Shown here piece by piece: positions 1-11,427 of a stretch of DNA of 64,000 bases (position 1 is the stretch's first letter; the number at the start of each line of letters is the position of its first letter). This DNA is from Auanema rhodensis (lineage: Eukaryota; Nematoda; Chromadorea; Rhabditida; Rhabditidae): the NCBI GenBank assembly GCA_964057225.1, contig OZ059897.1, forward strand, positions 9,424,001-9,488,000. Reading direction: 5' to 3'. The position numbers were made by a program, and so were the translations under genes. Below the pieces are notes generated by a model that made no database searches, was not told the origin of the DNA, and saw only the letters and a program-made list of their open reading frames with translations.

Positions 1-51
1 TACGTTATGCTCTGAACATCTAAATGATTCAATACAATATTAGAAATCACA

Positions 52-124
52 GCCCGGTTAGCTCAGTCGGTAGAGCACCAGACTCTTAATCTGGCTGTCG
101 CGGGTTCGAGCCCCGCATCGGGCT
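52..124 (+). tRNA. tRNA-Lys-CTT: tRNA-Lys(CTT), unit 1 (type A)
   Basis: This 73-nt gene folds as a full cloverleaf. It has a 7-bp acceptor stem (GCCCGGT with ATCGGGC, one G-T pair), D stem GCTC/GAGC, anticodon stem CCAGA/TCTGG around loop CTCTTAA with anticodon CTT (lysine AAG codons), 5-nt variable loop, T stem GCGGG/CCCGC, and discriminator T. There is no intron and CCA is not encoded. The internal Pol III promoter matches consensus: A box TAGCTCAGTCGG and B box GGTTCGAGCCC. T4 runs at 130-133 and 137-140 serve as terminator. The later copies are identical unless noted. Confidence 0.98.
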
Positions 125-455
125 TTAAGTTTTACCTTTTATTTGAAATTATAACGTTTATTTTGAAAATTTATTCCTAACCTCTTTCTGATCAGATAGA
201 ATTCTGTAGATGTAACATTGTTTCAGTTCTTAGAACTCTATTTAAGTGTTTTCAAACTTTGTATAGATAACAAGAAAAATAAAATGATAGAGATAGAACA
301 CTTCTAAGATCTTGATCTAAAATTTTTCTGACGGACTGATCCATTAGAACCAAAGATAACAAGAATTATTCTGATTTCACCTGCATAAAGATCCAGTAGA
401 AAATTACGTTATGCTCTGAACATCTAAATGATTCAATACAATATTAGAAATCACA

Positions 456-528
456 GCCCGGTTAGCTCAGTCGGTAGAGCACCAGACTCTTAATCTGGCT
501 GTCGCGGGTTCGAGCCCCGCATCGGGCT
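456..528 (+). tRNA. tRNA-Lys-CTT: tRNA-Lys(CTT), unit 2 (type B)
   Basis: Identical gene; the second downstream T run is TTTC, leaving only the first T4 as terminator. Confidence 0.97.
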
Positions 529-859
529 TTAAGTTTTACCTTTCATTTGAAATTATAACGTTTATTTTGAAATTTCATTTCTAACCTCTTTCTGATCAGA
601 TAGAATTCTGTAGATGTAACATTGTTTCAGTTCTTAGAACTCTGTTTAAGTGTTTTCAAACTTTGTATAGATAACAAGAAAAATAAAATGATAGAGATAG
701 AACACTTCTAAGATCTTGATCTAAAATTTTTCTGACGGACTGATCCATTAGAACCAAAGATAACAAGAATTATTCTGATTTCACCTGCATAAAGATCCAG
801 TAGAAAATTACGTTATGCTCTGAACATCTAAATGATTCAATACAATATTAGAAATCACA

Positions 860-932
860 GCCCGGTTAGCTCAGTCGGTAGAGCACCAGACTCTTAATCT
901 GGCTGTCGCGGGTTCGAGCCCCGCATCGGGCT
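860..932 (+). tRNA. tRNA-Lys-CTT: tRNA-Lys(CTT), unit 3 (type C)
   Basis: Identical gene; its spacer ends with the marker GCTATGAAC, seen again only before 7324. Confidence 0.97.
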
Positions 933-1263
933 TTAAGTTTTACCTTTTATTTGAAATTATAACGTTTATTTTGAAAATTTATTCCTAACCTCTTTCTGAT
1001 CAGATAGAATTCTGTAGATGTAACATTGTTTCAGTTCTTAGAACTCTGTTTAAGTGTTTTGAAACTTTGTATAGATAACAAGAAAAATAAAATGATAGAG
1101 ATAGAACACTTCTAAGATCTTGATCTAAAATTTTTCTGACGGACTGATCAATTAGAACCAAAGATAACAAGAATTATTCTGATTTCACCTGCATAAAGAT
1201 CCAGTAGAAAATTACGTTATGCTATGAACATCTAAATGATTCAATACAATATTAGAAATCACA

Positions 1264-1336
1264 GCCCGGTTAGCTCAGTCGGTAGAGCACCAGACTCTTA
1301 ATCTGGCTGTCGCGGGTTCGAGCCCCGCATCGGGCT
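1264..1336 (+). tRNA. tRNA-Lys-CTT: tRNA-Lys(CTT), unit 4 (type D)
   Basis: Identical gene, with the plain spacer of the first lineage. Confidence 0.97.
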
Positions 1337-1667
1337 TTAAGTTTTACCTTTTATTTGAAATTATAACGTTTATTTTGAAAATTTATTCCTAACCTCTTTC
1401 TGATCAGATAGAATTCTGTAGATGTAACATTGTTTCAGTTCTTAGAACTCTGTTTAAGTGTTTTCAAACTTTGTATAGATAACAAGAAAAATAAAATGAT
1501 AGAGATAGAACACTTCTAAGATCTTGATCTAAAATTTTTCTGACGGACTGATCCATTAGAACCAAAGATAACAAGAATTATTCTGATTTCACCTGCATAA
1601 AGATCCAGTAGAAAATTACGTTATGCTCTGAACATCTAAATGATTCAATACAATATTAGAAATCACA

Positions 1668-1740
1668 GCCCGGTTAGCTCAGTCGGTAGAGCACCAGACT
1701 CTTAATCTGGCTGTCGCGGGTTCGAGCCCCGCATCGGGCT
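1668..1740 (+). tRNA. tRNA-Lys-CTT: tRNA-Lys(CTT), unit 5 (type E)
   Basis: Identical gene; spacer carries GATCCAAGG in place of GATCTAAAA. Confidence 0.97.
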
Positions 1741-2071
1741 TTAAGTTTTACCTTTTATTTGAAATTATAACGTTTATTTTGAAAATTTATTCCTAACCTC
1801 TTTCTGATCAGATAGAATTCTGTAGATGTAACATTGTTTCAGTTCTTAGAACTCTGTTTAAGTGTTTTCAAACTTTGTATAGATAACAAGAAAAATAAAA
1901 TGATAGAGATAGAACACTTCTAAGATCTTGATCCAAGGTTTTTCTGACGGACTGATCCATTAGAACCAAAGATAACAAGAATTATTCTGATTTCACCTGC
2001 ATAAAGATCCAGTAGAAAATTACGTTATGCTCTGAACATCTAAATGATTCAATACAATATTAGAAATCACA

Positions 2072-2144
2072 GCCCGGTTAGCTCAGTCGGTAGAGCACCA
2101 GACTCTTAATCTGGCTGTCGCGGGTTCGAGCCCCGCATCGGGCT
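2072..2144 (+). tRNA. tRNA-Lys-CTT: tRNA-Lys(CTT), unit 6 (type F)
   Basis: Identical gene; spacer marker CCTTTTTCTG. Confidence 0.97.
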
Positions 2145-2475
2145 TTAAGTTTTACCTTTTATTTGAAATTATAACGTTTATTTTGAAAATTTATTCCTAA
2201 CCTTTTTCTGATCAGATAGAATTCTGTAGATGTAACATTGTTTCAGTTCTTAGAACTCTGTTTAAGTGTTTTCAAACTTTGTATAGATAACAAGAAAAAT
2301 AAAATGATAGAGATAGAACACTTCTAAGATCTTGATCCAAGGTTTTTCTGACGGACTGATCCATTAGAACCAAAGATAACAAGAATTATTCTGATTTCAC
2401 CTGCATAAAGATCCAGTAGAAAATTACGTTATGCTCTGAACATCTAAATGATTCAATACAATATTAGAAATCACA

Positions 2476-2548
2476 GCCCGGTTAGCTCAGTCGGTAGAGC
2501 ACCAGACTCTTAATCTGGCTGTCGCGGGTTCGAGCCCCGCATCGGGCT
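2476..2548 (+). tRNA. tRNA-Lys-CTT: tRNA-Lys(CTT), unit 7 (type G)
   Basis: Identical gene; TTTCATTTG and GATCCAAGG spacer markers. Confidence 0.97.
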
Positions 2549-2879
2549 TTAAGTTTTACCTTTCATTTGAAATTATAACGTTTATTTTGAAAATTTATTC
2601 CTAACCTCTTTCTGATCAGATAGAATTCTGTAGATGTAACATTGTTTCAGTTCTTAGAACTCTGTTTAAGTGTTTTCAAACTTTGTATAGATAACAAGAA
2701 AAATAAAATGATAGAGATAGAACACTTCTAAGATCTTGATCCAAGGTTTTTCTGACGGACTGATCCATTAGAACCAAAGATAACAAGAATTATTCTGATT
2801 TCACCTGCATAAAGATCCAGTAGAAAATTACGTTATGCTCTGAACATCTAAATGATTCAATACAATATTAGAAATCACA

Positions 2880-2952
2880 GCCCGGTTAGCTCAGTCGGTA
2901 GAGCACCAGACTCTTAATCTGGCTGTCGCGGGTTCGAGCCCCGCATCGGGCT
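2880..2952 (+). tRNA. tRNA-Lys-CTT: tRNA-Lys(CTT), unit 8 (type H)
   Basis: Identical gene; trailer TTACGTTTT instead of TTAAGTTTT, T4 terminator kept. Confidence 0.97.
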
Positions 2953-3283
2953 TTACGTTTTACCTTTTATTTGAAATTATAACGTTTATTTTGAAAATTT
3001 ATTCCTAACCTCTTTCTGATCAGATAGAATTCTGTAGATGTAACATTGTTTCAGTTCTTAGAACTCTGTTTAAGTGTTTTCAAACTTTGTATAGATAACA
3101 AGAAAAATAAAATGATAGAGATAGAACACTTCTAAGATCTTGATCCAAGGTTTTTCTGACGGACTGATCCATTAGAACCAAAGATAACAAGAATTATTCT
3201 GATTTCACCTGCATAAAGATCCAGTAGAAAATTACGTTATGCTCTGAACATCTAAATGATTCAATACAATATTAGAAATCACA

Positions 3284-3356
3284 GCCCGGTTAGCTCAGTC
3301 GGTAGAGCACCAGACTCTTAATCTGGCTGTCGCGGGTTCGAGCCCCGCATCGGGCT
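3284..3356 (+). tRNA. tRNA-Lys-CTT: tRNA-Lys(CTT), unit 9 (type I)
   Basis: Identical gene; TTTTGAAAC and GATCAATT spacer markers. Confidence 0.97.
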
Positions 3357-3687
3357 TTAAGTTTTACCTTTTATTTGAAATTATAACGTTTATTTTGAAA
3401 ATTTATTCCTAACCTCTTTCTGATCAGATAGAATTCTGTAGATGTAACATTGTTTCAGTTCTTAGAACTCTGTTTAAGTGTTTTGAAACTTTGTATAGAT
3501 AACAAGAAAAATAAAATGATAGAGATAGAACACTTCTAAGATCTTGATCTAAAATTTTTCTGACGGACTGATCAATTAGAACCAAAGATAACAAGAATTA
3601 TTCTGATTTCACCTGCATAAAGATCCAGTAGAAAATTACGTTATGCTCTGAACATCTAAATGATTCAATACAATATTAGAAATCACA

Positions 3688-3760
3688 GCCCGGTTAGCTC
3701 AGTCGGTAGAGCACCAGACTCTTAATCTGGCTGTCGCGGGTTCGAGCCCCGCATCGGGCT
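3688..3760 (+). tRNA. tRNA-Lys-CTT: tRNA-Lys(CTT), unit 10 (type D)
   Basis: Identical gene; starts the second copy of the six-unit block D to I. Confidence 0.97.
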
Positions 3761-4091
3761 TTAAGTTTTACCTTTTATTTGAAATTATAACGTTTATTTT
3801 GAAAATTTATTCCTAACCTCTTTCTGATCAGATAGAATTCTGTAGATGTAACATTGTTTCAGTTCTTAGAACTCTGTTTAAGTGTTTTCAAACTTTGTAT
3901 AGATAACAAGAAAAATAAAATGATAGAGATAGAACACTTCTAAGATCTTGATCTAAAATTTTTCTGACGGACTGATCCATTAGAACCAAAGATAACAAGA
4001 ATTATTCTGATTTCACCTGCATAAAGATCCAGTAGAAAATTACGTTATGCTCTGAACATCTAAATGATTCAATACAATATTAGAAATCACA

Positions 4092-4164
4092 GCCCGGTTA
4101 GCTCAGTCGGTAGAGCACCAGACTCTTAATCTGGCTGTCGCGGGTTCGAGCCCCGCATCGGGCT
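4092..4164 (+). tRNA. tRNA-Lys-CTT: tRNA-Lys(CTT), unit 11 (type E)
   Basis: Identical gene; spacer matches that of unit 5. Confidence 0.97.
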
Positions 4165-4495
4165 TTAAGTTTTACCTTTTATTTGAAATTATAACGTTTA
4201 TTTTGAAAATTTATTCCTAACCTCTTTCTGATCAGATAGAATTCTGTAGATGTAACATTGTTTCAGTTCTTAGAACTCTGTTTAAGTGTTTTCAAACTTT
4301 GTATAGATAACAAGAAAAATAAAATGATAGAGATAGAACACTTCTAAGATCTTGATCCAAGGTTTTTCTGACGGACTGATCCATTAGAACCAAAGATAAC
4401 AAGAATTATTCTGATTTCACCTGCATAAAGATCCAGTAGAAAATTACGTTATGCTCTGAACATCTAAATGATTCAATACAATATTAGAAATCACA

Positions 4496-4568
4496 GCCCG
4501 GTTAGCTCAGTCGGTAGAGCACCAGACTCTTAATCTGGCTGTCGCGGGTTCGAGCCCCGCATCGGGCT
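4496..4568 (+). tRNA. tRNA-Lys-CTT: tRNA-Lys(CTT), unit 12 (type F)
   Basis: Identical gene; spacer matches that of unit 6. Confidence 0.97.
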
Positions 4569-4899
4569 TTAAGTTTTACCTTTTATTTGAAATTATAACG
4601 TTTATTTTGAAAATTTATTCCTAACCTTTTTCTGATCAGATAGAATTCTGTAGATGTAACATTGTTTCAGTTCTTAGAACTCTGTTTAAGTGTTTTCAAA
4701 CTTTGTATAGATAACAAGAAAAATAAAATGATAGAGATAGAACACTTCTAAGATCTTGATCCAAGGTTTTTCTGACGGACTGATCCATTAGAACCAAAGA
4801 TAACAAGAATTATTCTGATTTCACCTGCATAAAGATCCAGTAGAAAATTACGTTATGCTCTGAACATCTAAATGATTCAATACAATATTAGAAATCACA

Positions 4900-4972
4900 G
4901 CCCGGTTAGCTCAGTCGGTAGAGCACCAGACTCTTAATCTGGCTGTCGCGGGTTCGAGCCCCGCATCGGGCT
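4900..4972 (+). tRNA. tRNA-Lys-CTT: tRNA-Lys(CTT), unit 13 (type G)
   Basis: Identical gene; spacer matches that of unit 7. Confidence 0.97.
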
Positions 4973-5303
4973 TTAAGTTTTACCTTTCATTTGAAATTAT
5001 AACGTTTATTTTGAAAATTTATTCCTAACCTCTTTCTGATCAGATAGAATTCTGTAGATGTAACATTGTTTCAGTTCTTAGAACTCTGTTTAAGTGTTTT
5101 CAAACTTTGTATAGATAACAAGAAAAATAAAATGATAGAGATAGAACACTTCTAAGATCTTGATCCAAGGTTTTTCTGACGGACTGATCCATTAGAACCA
5201 AAGATAACAAGAATTATTCTGATTTCACCTGCATAAAGATCCAGTAGAAAATTACGTTATGCTCTGAACATCTAAATGATTCAATACAATATTAGAAATC
5301 ACA

Positions 5304-5376
5304 GCCCGGTTAGCTCAGTCGGTAGAGCACCAGACTCTTAATCTGGCTGTCGCGGGTTCGAGCCCCGCATCGGGCT
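5304..5376 (+). tRNA. tRNA-Lys-CTT: tRNA-Lys(CTT), unit 14 (type H)
   Basis: Identical gene; TTACG trailer as in unit 8. Confidence 0.97.
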
Positions 5377-5707
5377 TTACGTTTTACCTTTTATTTGAAA
5401 TTATAACGTTTATTTTGAAAATTTATTCCTAACCTCTTTCTGATCAGATAGAATTCTGTAGATGTAACATTGTTTCAGTTCTTAGAACTCTGTTTAAGTG
5501 TTTTCAAACTTTGTATAGATAACAAGAAAAATAAAATGATAGAGATAGAACACTTCTAAGATCTTGATCCAAGGTTTTTCTGACGGACTGATCCATTAGA
5601 ACCAAAGATAACAAGAATTATTCTGATTTCACCTGCATAAAGATCCAGTAGAAAATTACGTTATGCTCTGAACATCTAAATGATTCAATACAATATTAGA
5701 AATCACA

Positions 5708-5780
5708 GCCCGGTTAGCTCAGTCGGTAGAGCACCAGACTCTTAATCTGGCTGTCGCGGGTTCGAGCCCCGCATCGGGCT
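5708..5780 (+). tRNA. tRNA-Lys-CTT: tRNA-Lys(CTT), unit 15 (type I)
   Basis: Identical gene; closes the 15-unit (6060-bp) block that starts with unit 1. Confidence 0.97.
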
Positions 5781-6111
5781 TTAAGTTTTACCTTTTATTT
5801 GAAATTATAACGTTTATTTTGAAAATTTATTCCTAACCTCTTTCTGATCAGATAGAATTCTGTAGATGTAACATTGTTTCAGTTCTTAGAACTCTGTTTA
5901 AGTGTTTTGAAACTTTGTATAGATAACAAGAAAAATAAAATGATAGAGATAGAACACTTCTAAGATCTTGATCTAAAATTTTTCTGACGGACTGATCAAT
6001 TAGAACCAAAGATAACAAGAATTATTCTGATTTCACCTGCATAAAGATCCAGTAGAAAATTACGTTATGCTCTGAACATCTAAATGATTCAATACAATAT
6101 TAGAAATCACA

Positions 6112-6184
6112 GCCCGGTTAGCTCAGTCGGTAGAGCACCAGACTCTTAATCTGGCTGTCGCGGGTTCGAGCCCCGCATCGGGCT
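6112..6184 (+). tRNA. tRNA-Lys-CTT: tRNA-Lys(CTT), unit 16 (type A)
   Basis: Identical gene; spacer carries the CTCTATTT marker of unit 1. Confidence 0.97.
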
Positions 6185-6515
6185 TTAAGTTTTACCTTTT
6201 ATTTGAAATTATAACGTTTATTTTGAAAATTTATTCCTAACCTCTTTCTGATCAGATAGAATTCTGTAGATGTAACATTGTTTCAGTTCTTAGAACTCTA
6301 TTTAAGTGTTTTCAAACTTTGTATAGATAACAAGAAAAATAAAATGATAGAGATAGAACACTTCTAAGATCTTGATCTAAAATTTTTCTGACGGACTGAT
6401 CCATTAGAACCAAAGATAACAAGAATTATTCTGATTTCACCTGCATAAAGATCCAGTAGAAAATTACGTTATGCTCTGAACATCTAAATGATTCAATACA
6501 ATATTAGAAATCACA

Positions 6516-6588
6516 GCCCGGTTAGCTCAGTCGGTAGAGCACCAGACTCTTAATCTGGCTGTCGCGGGTTCGAGCCCCGCATCGGGCT
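6516..6588 (+). tRNA. tRNA-Lys-CTT: tRNA-Lys(CTT), unit 17 (type B)
   Basis: Identical gene; spacer matches that of unit 2. Confidence 0.97.
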
Positions 6589-6919
6589 TTAAGTTTTACC
6601 TTTCATTTGAAATTATAACGTTTATTTTGAAATTTCATTTCTAACCTCTTTCTGATCAGATAGAATTCTGTAGATGTAACATTGTTTCAGTTCTTAGAAC
6701 TCTGTTTAAGTGTTTTCAAACTTTGTATAGATAACAAGAAAAATAAAATGATAGAGATAGAACACTTCTAAGATCTTGATCTAAAATTTTTCTGACGGAC
6801 TGATCCATTAGAACCAAAGATAACAAGAATTATTCTGATTTCACCTGCATAAAGATCCAGTAGAAAATTACGTTATGCTCTGAACATCTAAATGATTCAA
6901 TACAATATTAGAAATCACA

Positions 6920-6992
6920 GCCCGGTTAGCTCAGTCGGTAGAGCACCAGACTCTTAATCTGGCTGTCGCGGGTTCGAGCCCCGCATCGGGCT
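6920..6992 (+). tRNA. tRNA-Lys-CTT: tRNA-Lys(CTT), unit 18 (type C)
   Basis: Identical gene; shares the rare GCTATGAAC marker with unit 3. Confidence 0.97.
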
Positions 6993-7323
6993 TTAAGTTT
7001 TACCTTTTATTTGAAATTATAACGTTTATTTTGAAAATTTATTCCTAACCTCTTTCTGATCAGATAGAATTCTGTAGATGTAACATTGTTTCAGTTCTTA
7101 GAACTCTGTTTAAGTGTTTTGAAACTTTGTATAGATAACAAGAAAAATAAAATGATAGAGATAGAACACTTCTAAGATCTTGATCTAAAATTTTTCTGAC
7201 GGACTGATCAATTAGAACCAAAGATAACAAGAATTATTCTGATTTCACCTGCATAAAGATCCAGTAGAAAATTACGTTATGCTATGAACATCTAAATGAT
7301 TCAATACAATATTAGAAATCACA

Positions 7324-7396
7324 GCCCGGTTAGCTCAGTCGGTAGAGCACCAGACTCTTAATCTGGCTGTCGCGGGTTCGAGCCCCGCATCGGGCT
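7324..7396 (+). tRNA. tRNA-Lys-CTT: tRNA-Lys(CTT), unit 19 (type D)
   Basis: Identical gene; plain first-lineage spacer. Confidence 0.97.
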
Positions 7397-7727
7397 TTAA
7401 GTTTTACCTTTTATTTGAAATTATAACGTTTATTTTGAAAATTTATTCCTAACCTCTTTCTGATCAGATAGAATTCTGTAGATGTAACATTGTTTCAGTT
7501 CTTAGAACTCTGTTTAAGTGTTTTCAAACTTTGTATAGATAACAAGAAAAATAAAATGATAGAGATAGAACACTTCTAAGATCTTGATCTAAAATTTTTC
7601 TGACGGACTGATCCATTAGAACCAAAGATAACAAGAATTATTCTGATTTCACCTGCATAAAGATCCAGTAGAAAATTACGTTATGCTCTGAACATCTAAA
7701 TGATTCAATACAATATTAGAAATCACA

Positions 7728-7800
7728 GCCCGGTTAGCTCAGTCGGTAGAGCACCAGACTCTTAATCTGGCTGTCGCGGGTTCGAGCCCCGCATCGGGCT
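7728..7800 (+). tRNA. tRNA-Lys-CTT: tRNA-Lys(CTT), unit 20 (type E)
   Basis: Identical gene; GATCCAAGG spacer. Confidence 0.97.
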
Positions 7801-8131
7801 TTAAGTTTTACCTTTTATTTGAAATTATAACGTTTATTTTGAAAATTTATTCCTAACCTCTTTCTGATCAGATAGAATTCTGTAGATGTAACATTGTTTC
7901 AGTTCTTAGAACTCTGTTTAAGTGTTTTCAAACTTTGTATAGATAACAAGAAAAATAAAATGATAGAGATAGAACACTTCTAAGATCTTGATCCAAGGTT
8001 TTTCTGACGGACTGATCCATTAGAACCAAAGATAACAAGAATTATTCTGATTTCACCTGCATAAAGATCCAGTAGAAAATTACGTTATGCTCTGAACATC
8101 TAAATGATTCAATACAATATTAGAAATCACA

Positions 8132-8204
8132 GCCCGGTTAGCTCAGTCGGTAGAGCACCAGACTCTTAATCTGGCTGTCGCGGGTTCGAGCCCCGCATCG
8201 GGCT
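8132..8204 (+). tRNA. tRNA-Lys-CTT: tRNA-Lys(CTT), unit 21 (type F)
   Basis: Identical gene; CCTTTTTCTG spacer. Confidence 0.97.
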
Positions 8205-8535
8205 TTAAGTTTTACCTTTTATTTGAAATTATAACGTTTATTTTGAAAATTTATTCCTAACCTTTTTCTGATCAGATAGAATTCTGTAGATGTAACATTG
8301 TTTCAGTTCTTAGAACTCTGTTTAAGTGTTTTCAAACTTTGTATAGATAACAAGAAAAATAAAATGATAGAGATAGAACACTTCTAAGATCTTGATCCAA
8401 GGTTTTTCTGACGGACTGATCCATTAGAACCAAAGATAACAAGAATTATTCTGATTTCACCTGCATAAAGATCCAGTAGAAAATTACGTTATGCTCTGAA
8501 CATCTAAATGATTCAATACAATATTAGAAATCACA

Positions 8536-8608
8536 GCCCGGTTAGCTCAGTCGGTAGAGCACCAGACTCTTAATCTGGCTGTCGCGGGTTCGAGCCCCGC
8601 ATCGGGCT
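8536..8608 (+). tRNA. tRNA-Lys-CTT: tRNA-Lys(CTT), unit 22 (type G)
   Basis: Identical gene; TTTCATTTG spacer. Confidence 0.97.
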
Positions 8609-8939
8609 TTAAGTTTTACCTTTCATTTGAAATTATAACGTTTATTTTGAAAATTTATTCCTAACCTCTTTCTGATCAGATAGAATTCTGTAGATGTAAC
8701 ATTGTTTCAGTTCTTAGAACTCTGTTTAAGTGTTTTCAAACTTTGTATAGATAACAAGAAAAATAAAATGATAGAGATAGAACACTTCTAAGATCTTGAT
8801 CCAAGGTTTTTCTGACGGACTGATCCATTAGAACCAAAGATAACAAGAATTATTCTGATTTCACCTGCATAAAGATCCAGTAGAAAATTACGTTATGCTC
8901 TGAACATCTAAATGATTCAATACAATATTAGAAATCACA

Positions 8940-9012
8940 GCCCGGTTAGCTCAGTCGGTAGAGCACCAGACTCTTAATCTGGCTGTCGCGGGTTCGAGCC
9001 CCGCATCGGGCT
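8940..9012 (+). tRNA. tRNA-Lys-CTT: tRNA-Lys(CTT), unit 23 (type H)
   Basis: Identical gene; TTACG trailer. Confidence 0.97.
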
Positions 9013-9343
9013 TTACGTTTTACCTTTTATTTGAAATTATAACGTTTATTTTGAAAATTTATTCCTAACCTCTTTCTGATCAGATAGAATTCTGTAGATG
9101 TAACATTGTTTCAGTTCTTAGAACTCTGTTTAAGTGTTTTCAAACTTTGTATAGATAACAAGAAAAATAAAATGATAGAGATAGAACACTTCTAAGATCT
9201 TGATCCAAGGTTTTTCTGACGGACTGATCCATTAGAACCAAAGATAACAAGAATTATTCTGATTTCACCTGCATAAAGATCCAGTAGAAAATTACGTTAT
9301 GCTCTGAACATCTAAATGATTCAATACAATATTAGAAATCACA

Positions 9344-9416
9344 GCCCGGTTAGCTCAGTCGGTAGAGCACCAGACTCTTAATCTGGCTGTCGCGGGTTCG
9401 AGCCCCGCATCGGGCT
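9344..9416 (+). tRNA. tRNA-Lys-CTT: tRNA-Lys(CTT), unit 24 (type I)
   Basis: Identical gene; TTTTGAAAC spacer. Confidence 0.97.
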
Positions 9417-9747
9417 TTAAGTTTTACCTTTTATTTGAAATTATAACGTTTATTTTGAAAATTTATTCCTAACCTCTTTCTGATCAGATAGAATTCTGTA
9501 GATGTAACATTGTTTCAGTTCTTAGAACTCTGTTTAAGTGTTTTGAAACTTTGTATAGATAACAAGAAAAATAAAATGATAGAGATAGAACACTTCTAAG
9601 ATCTTGATCTAAAATTTTTCTGACGGACTGATCAATTAGAACCAAAGATAACAAGAATTATTCTGATTTCACCTGCATAAAGATCCAGTAGAAAATTACG
9701 TTATGCTCTGAACATCTAAATGATTCAATACAATATTAGAAATCACA

Positions 9748-9820
9748 GCCCGGTTAGCTCAGTCGGTAGAGCACCAGACTCTTAATCTGGCTGTCGCGGG
9801 TTCGAGCCCCGCATCGGGCT
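9748..9820 (+). tRNA. tRNA-Lys-CTT: tRNA-Lys(CTT), unit 25 (A-like)
   Basis: Identical gene; trailer TTAAATTTTA has a private change, and the CTCTATTT marker ties it to type A. Confidence 0.97.
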
Positions 9821-10151
9821 TTAAATTTTACCTTTTATTTGAAATTATAACGTTTATTTTGAAAATTTATTCCTAACCTCTTTCTGATCAGATAGAATTC
9901 TGTAGATGTAACATTGTTTCAGTTCTTAGAACTCTATTTAAGTGTTTTCAAACTTTGTATAGATAACAAGAAAAATAAAATGATAGAGATAGAACACTTC
10001 TAAGATCTTGATCTAAAATTTTTCTGACGGACTGATCCATTAGAACCAAAGATAACAAGAATTATTCTGATTTCACCTGCATAAAGATTCAGTAGAAAAT
10101 TACGTTATGCTCTGAACATCTAAATGATTCAATACAATATTAGAAATCACA

Positions 10152-10224
10152 GCCCGGTTAGCTCAGTCGGTAGAGCACCAGACTCTTAATCTGGCTGTCG
10201 CGGGTTCGAGCCCCGCATCGGGCT
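10152..10224 (+). tRNA. tRNA-Lys-CTT: tRNA-Lys(CTT), unit 26 (B-like)
   Basis: Identical gene; type-B spacer markers. Confidence 0.97.
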
Positions 10225-10555
10225 TTAAGTTTTACCTTTCATTTGAAATTATAACGTTTATTTTGAAATTTCATTTCTAACCTCTTTCTGATCAGATAGA
10301 ATTCTGTAGATGTAACATTGTTTCAGTTCTTAGAACTCTGTTTAAGTGTTTTCAAACTTTGTATAGATAACAAGAAAAATAAAATGATAGAGATAGAACA
10401 CTTCTAAGATCTTGATCTAAAATTTTTCTGACGGACTGATCCATTAGAACCAAAGATAACAAGAATTATTCTGATTTCACCTGCATAAAGATCCAGTAGA
10501 AAATTACGTTATGCTCTGAACATCTAAATGATTCAATACAATATTAGAAATCACA

Positions 10556-10628
10556 GCCCGGTTAGCTCAGTCGGTAGAGCACCAGACTCTTAATCTGGCT
10601 GTCGCGGGTTCGAGCCCCGCATCGGGCT
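10556..10628 (+). tRNA. tRNA-Lys-CTT: tRNA-Lys(CTT), unit 27
   Basis: Identical gene; spacer has the TTTGAAAG form otherwise seen from 26398 onward. Confidence 0.97.
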
Positions 10629-10959
10629 TTAAGTTTTACCTTTTATTTGAAATTTGAAAGTTTATTTTGAAAATTCATTTCTAACCTCTTTCTGATCAGA
10701 TAGAATTCTGTAGATGTAACATTGTTTCAGTTCTTAGAACTCTGTTTAAGTGTTTTCAAACTTTGTATAGATAACAAGAAAAATAAAATGATAGAGATAG
10801 AACACTTCTAAGATCTTGATCTAAAATTTTTCTGACGGACTGATCCATTAGAACCAAAGATAACAAGAATTATTCTGATTTCACCTGCATAAAGATCCAG
10901 TAGAAAATTACGTTATGCTCTGAACATCTAAATGATTCAATACAATATTAGAAATCACA

Positions 10960-11032
10960 GCCCGGTTAGCTCAGTCGGTAGTGCACCAGACTCTTAATCT
11001 GGCTGTCGCGGGTTCGAGCCCCGCATCGGGCT
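10960..11032 (+). tRNA. tRNA-Lys-CTT: tRNA-Lys(CTT), unit 28, D-stem variant
   Basis: One substitution in the 3' strand of the D stem (GAGC to GTGC, at 10982) replaces a T-A pair with a T-T mismatch. A and B boxes, anticodon and the other stems are intact. It may be a weaker or decaying copy. Confidence 0.92.
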
Positions 11033-11363
11033 TTAAGTTTTACCTTTTATTTGAAATTATAACGTTTATTTTGAAAATTTATTCCTAACCTCTTTCTGAT
11101 CAGATAGAATTCTGTAGATGTAACATTGTTTCAGTTCTTAGAACTCTGTTTAAGTGTTTTCAAACTTTGTATAGATAACAAGAAAAATAAAATGATAGAG
11201 ATAGAACACTTCTAAGATCTTGATCTAAAATTTTTCTGACGGACTGATCCATTAGAACCAAAGATAACAAGAATTATTCTGATTTCACCTGCATAAAGAT
11301 CCAGTAGAAAATTACGTTATGCTCTGAACATCTAAATGATTCAATACAATATTAGAAATCACA

Positions 11364-11427
11364 GCCCGGTTAGCTCAGTCGGTAGAGCACCAGACTCTTA
11401 ATCTGGCTGTCGCGGGTTCGAGCCCCG
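11364..11427 (+). pseudogene. tRNA-Lys(CTT), unit 29, broken by the BEL/Pao element
   Basis: The gene is intact through its T loop and into the 3' T stem (CCCCG). There the BEL LTR begins, so the 3' acceptor strand and discriminator base are lost. A matching 3' piece sits at 24437-24450 beyond the element. A and B boxes survive, so Pol III could still start here and read into the LTR. Confidence 0.93.

Larger units (their letters stand above)
1..11427 (+). repeat. Tandem tRNA-Lys(CTT) array, block 1 (28 intact units plus a broken one)
   Basis: The unit is exactly 404 bp: a 73-bp tRNA-Lys gene and a 331-bp spacer, repeated head to tail with no length change from 52 to 11364. The spacers hold no conserved ORF and no other RNA gene that I recognise. 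Each gene is followed by two T4 runs, 5 and 12 nt after its end. Spacer markers define unit types A to I. Units 1-29 read A B C D E F G H I, D E F G H I, A B C D E F G H I, then A- and B-like units and three diverged ones. Markers are: A, CTCTATTT; B, TTTCATTTG plus TTTCATTTC; C and I, TTTTGAAAC plus GATCAATT; E to H, GATCCAAGG; F, CCTTTTTCTG; G, TTTCATTTG; H, TTACGTTTT. D has none of these. Confidence 0.97.

Noticed and set aside
1..11427. CRISPR-like array of regularly spaced repeats
   Set aside because: The repeated unit is a 73-bp tRNA gene with near-identical 331-bp spacers in a eukaryotic context; spacers are not unique.
1..11427. tRNA-derived SINE family
   Set aside because: Copies are contiguous and phased at 404 bp, without A-tails or individual target duplications, and keep a full functional cloverleaf.
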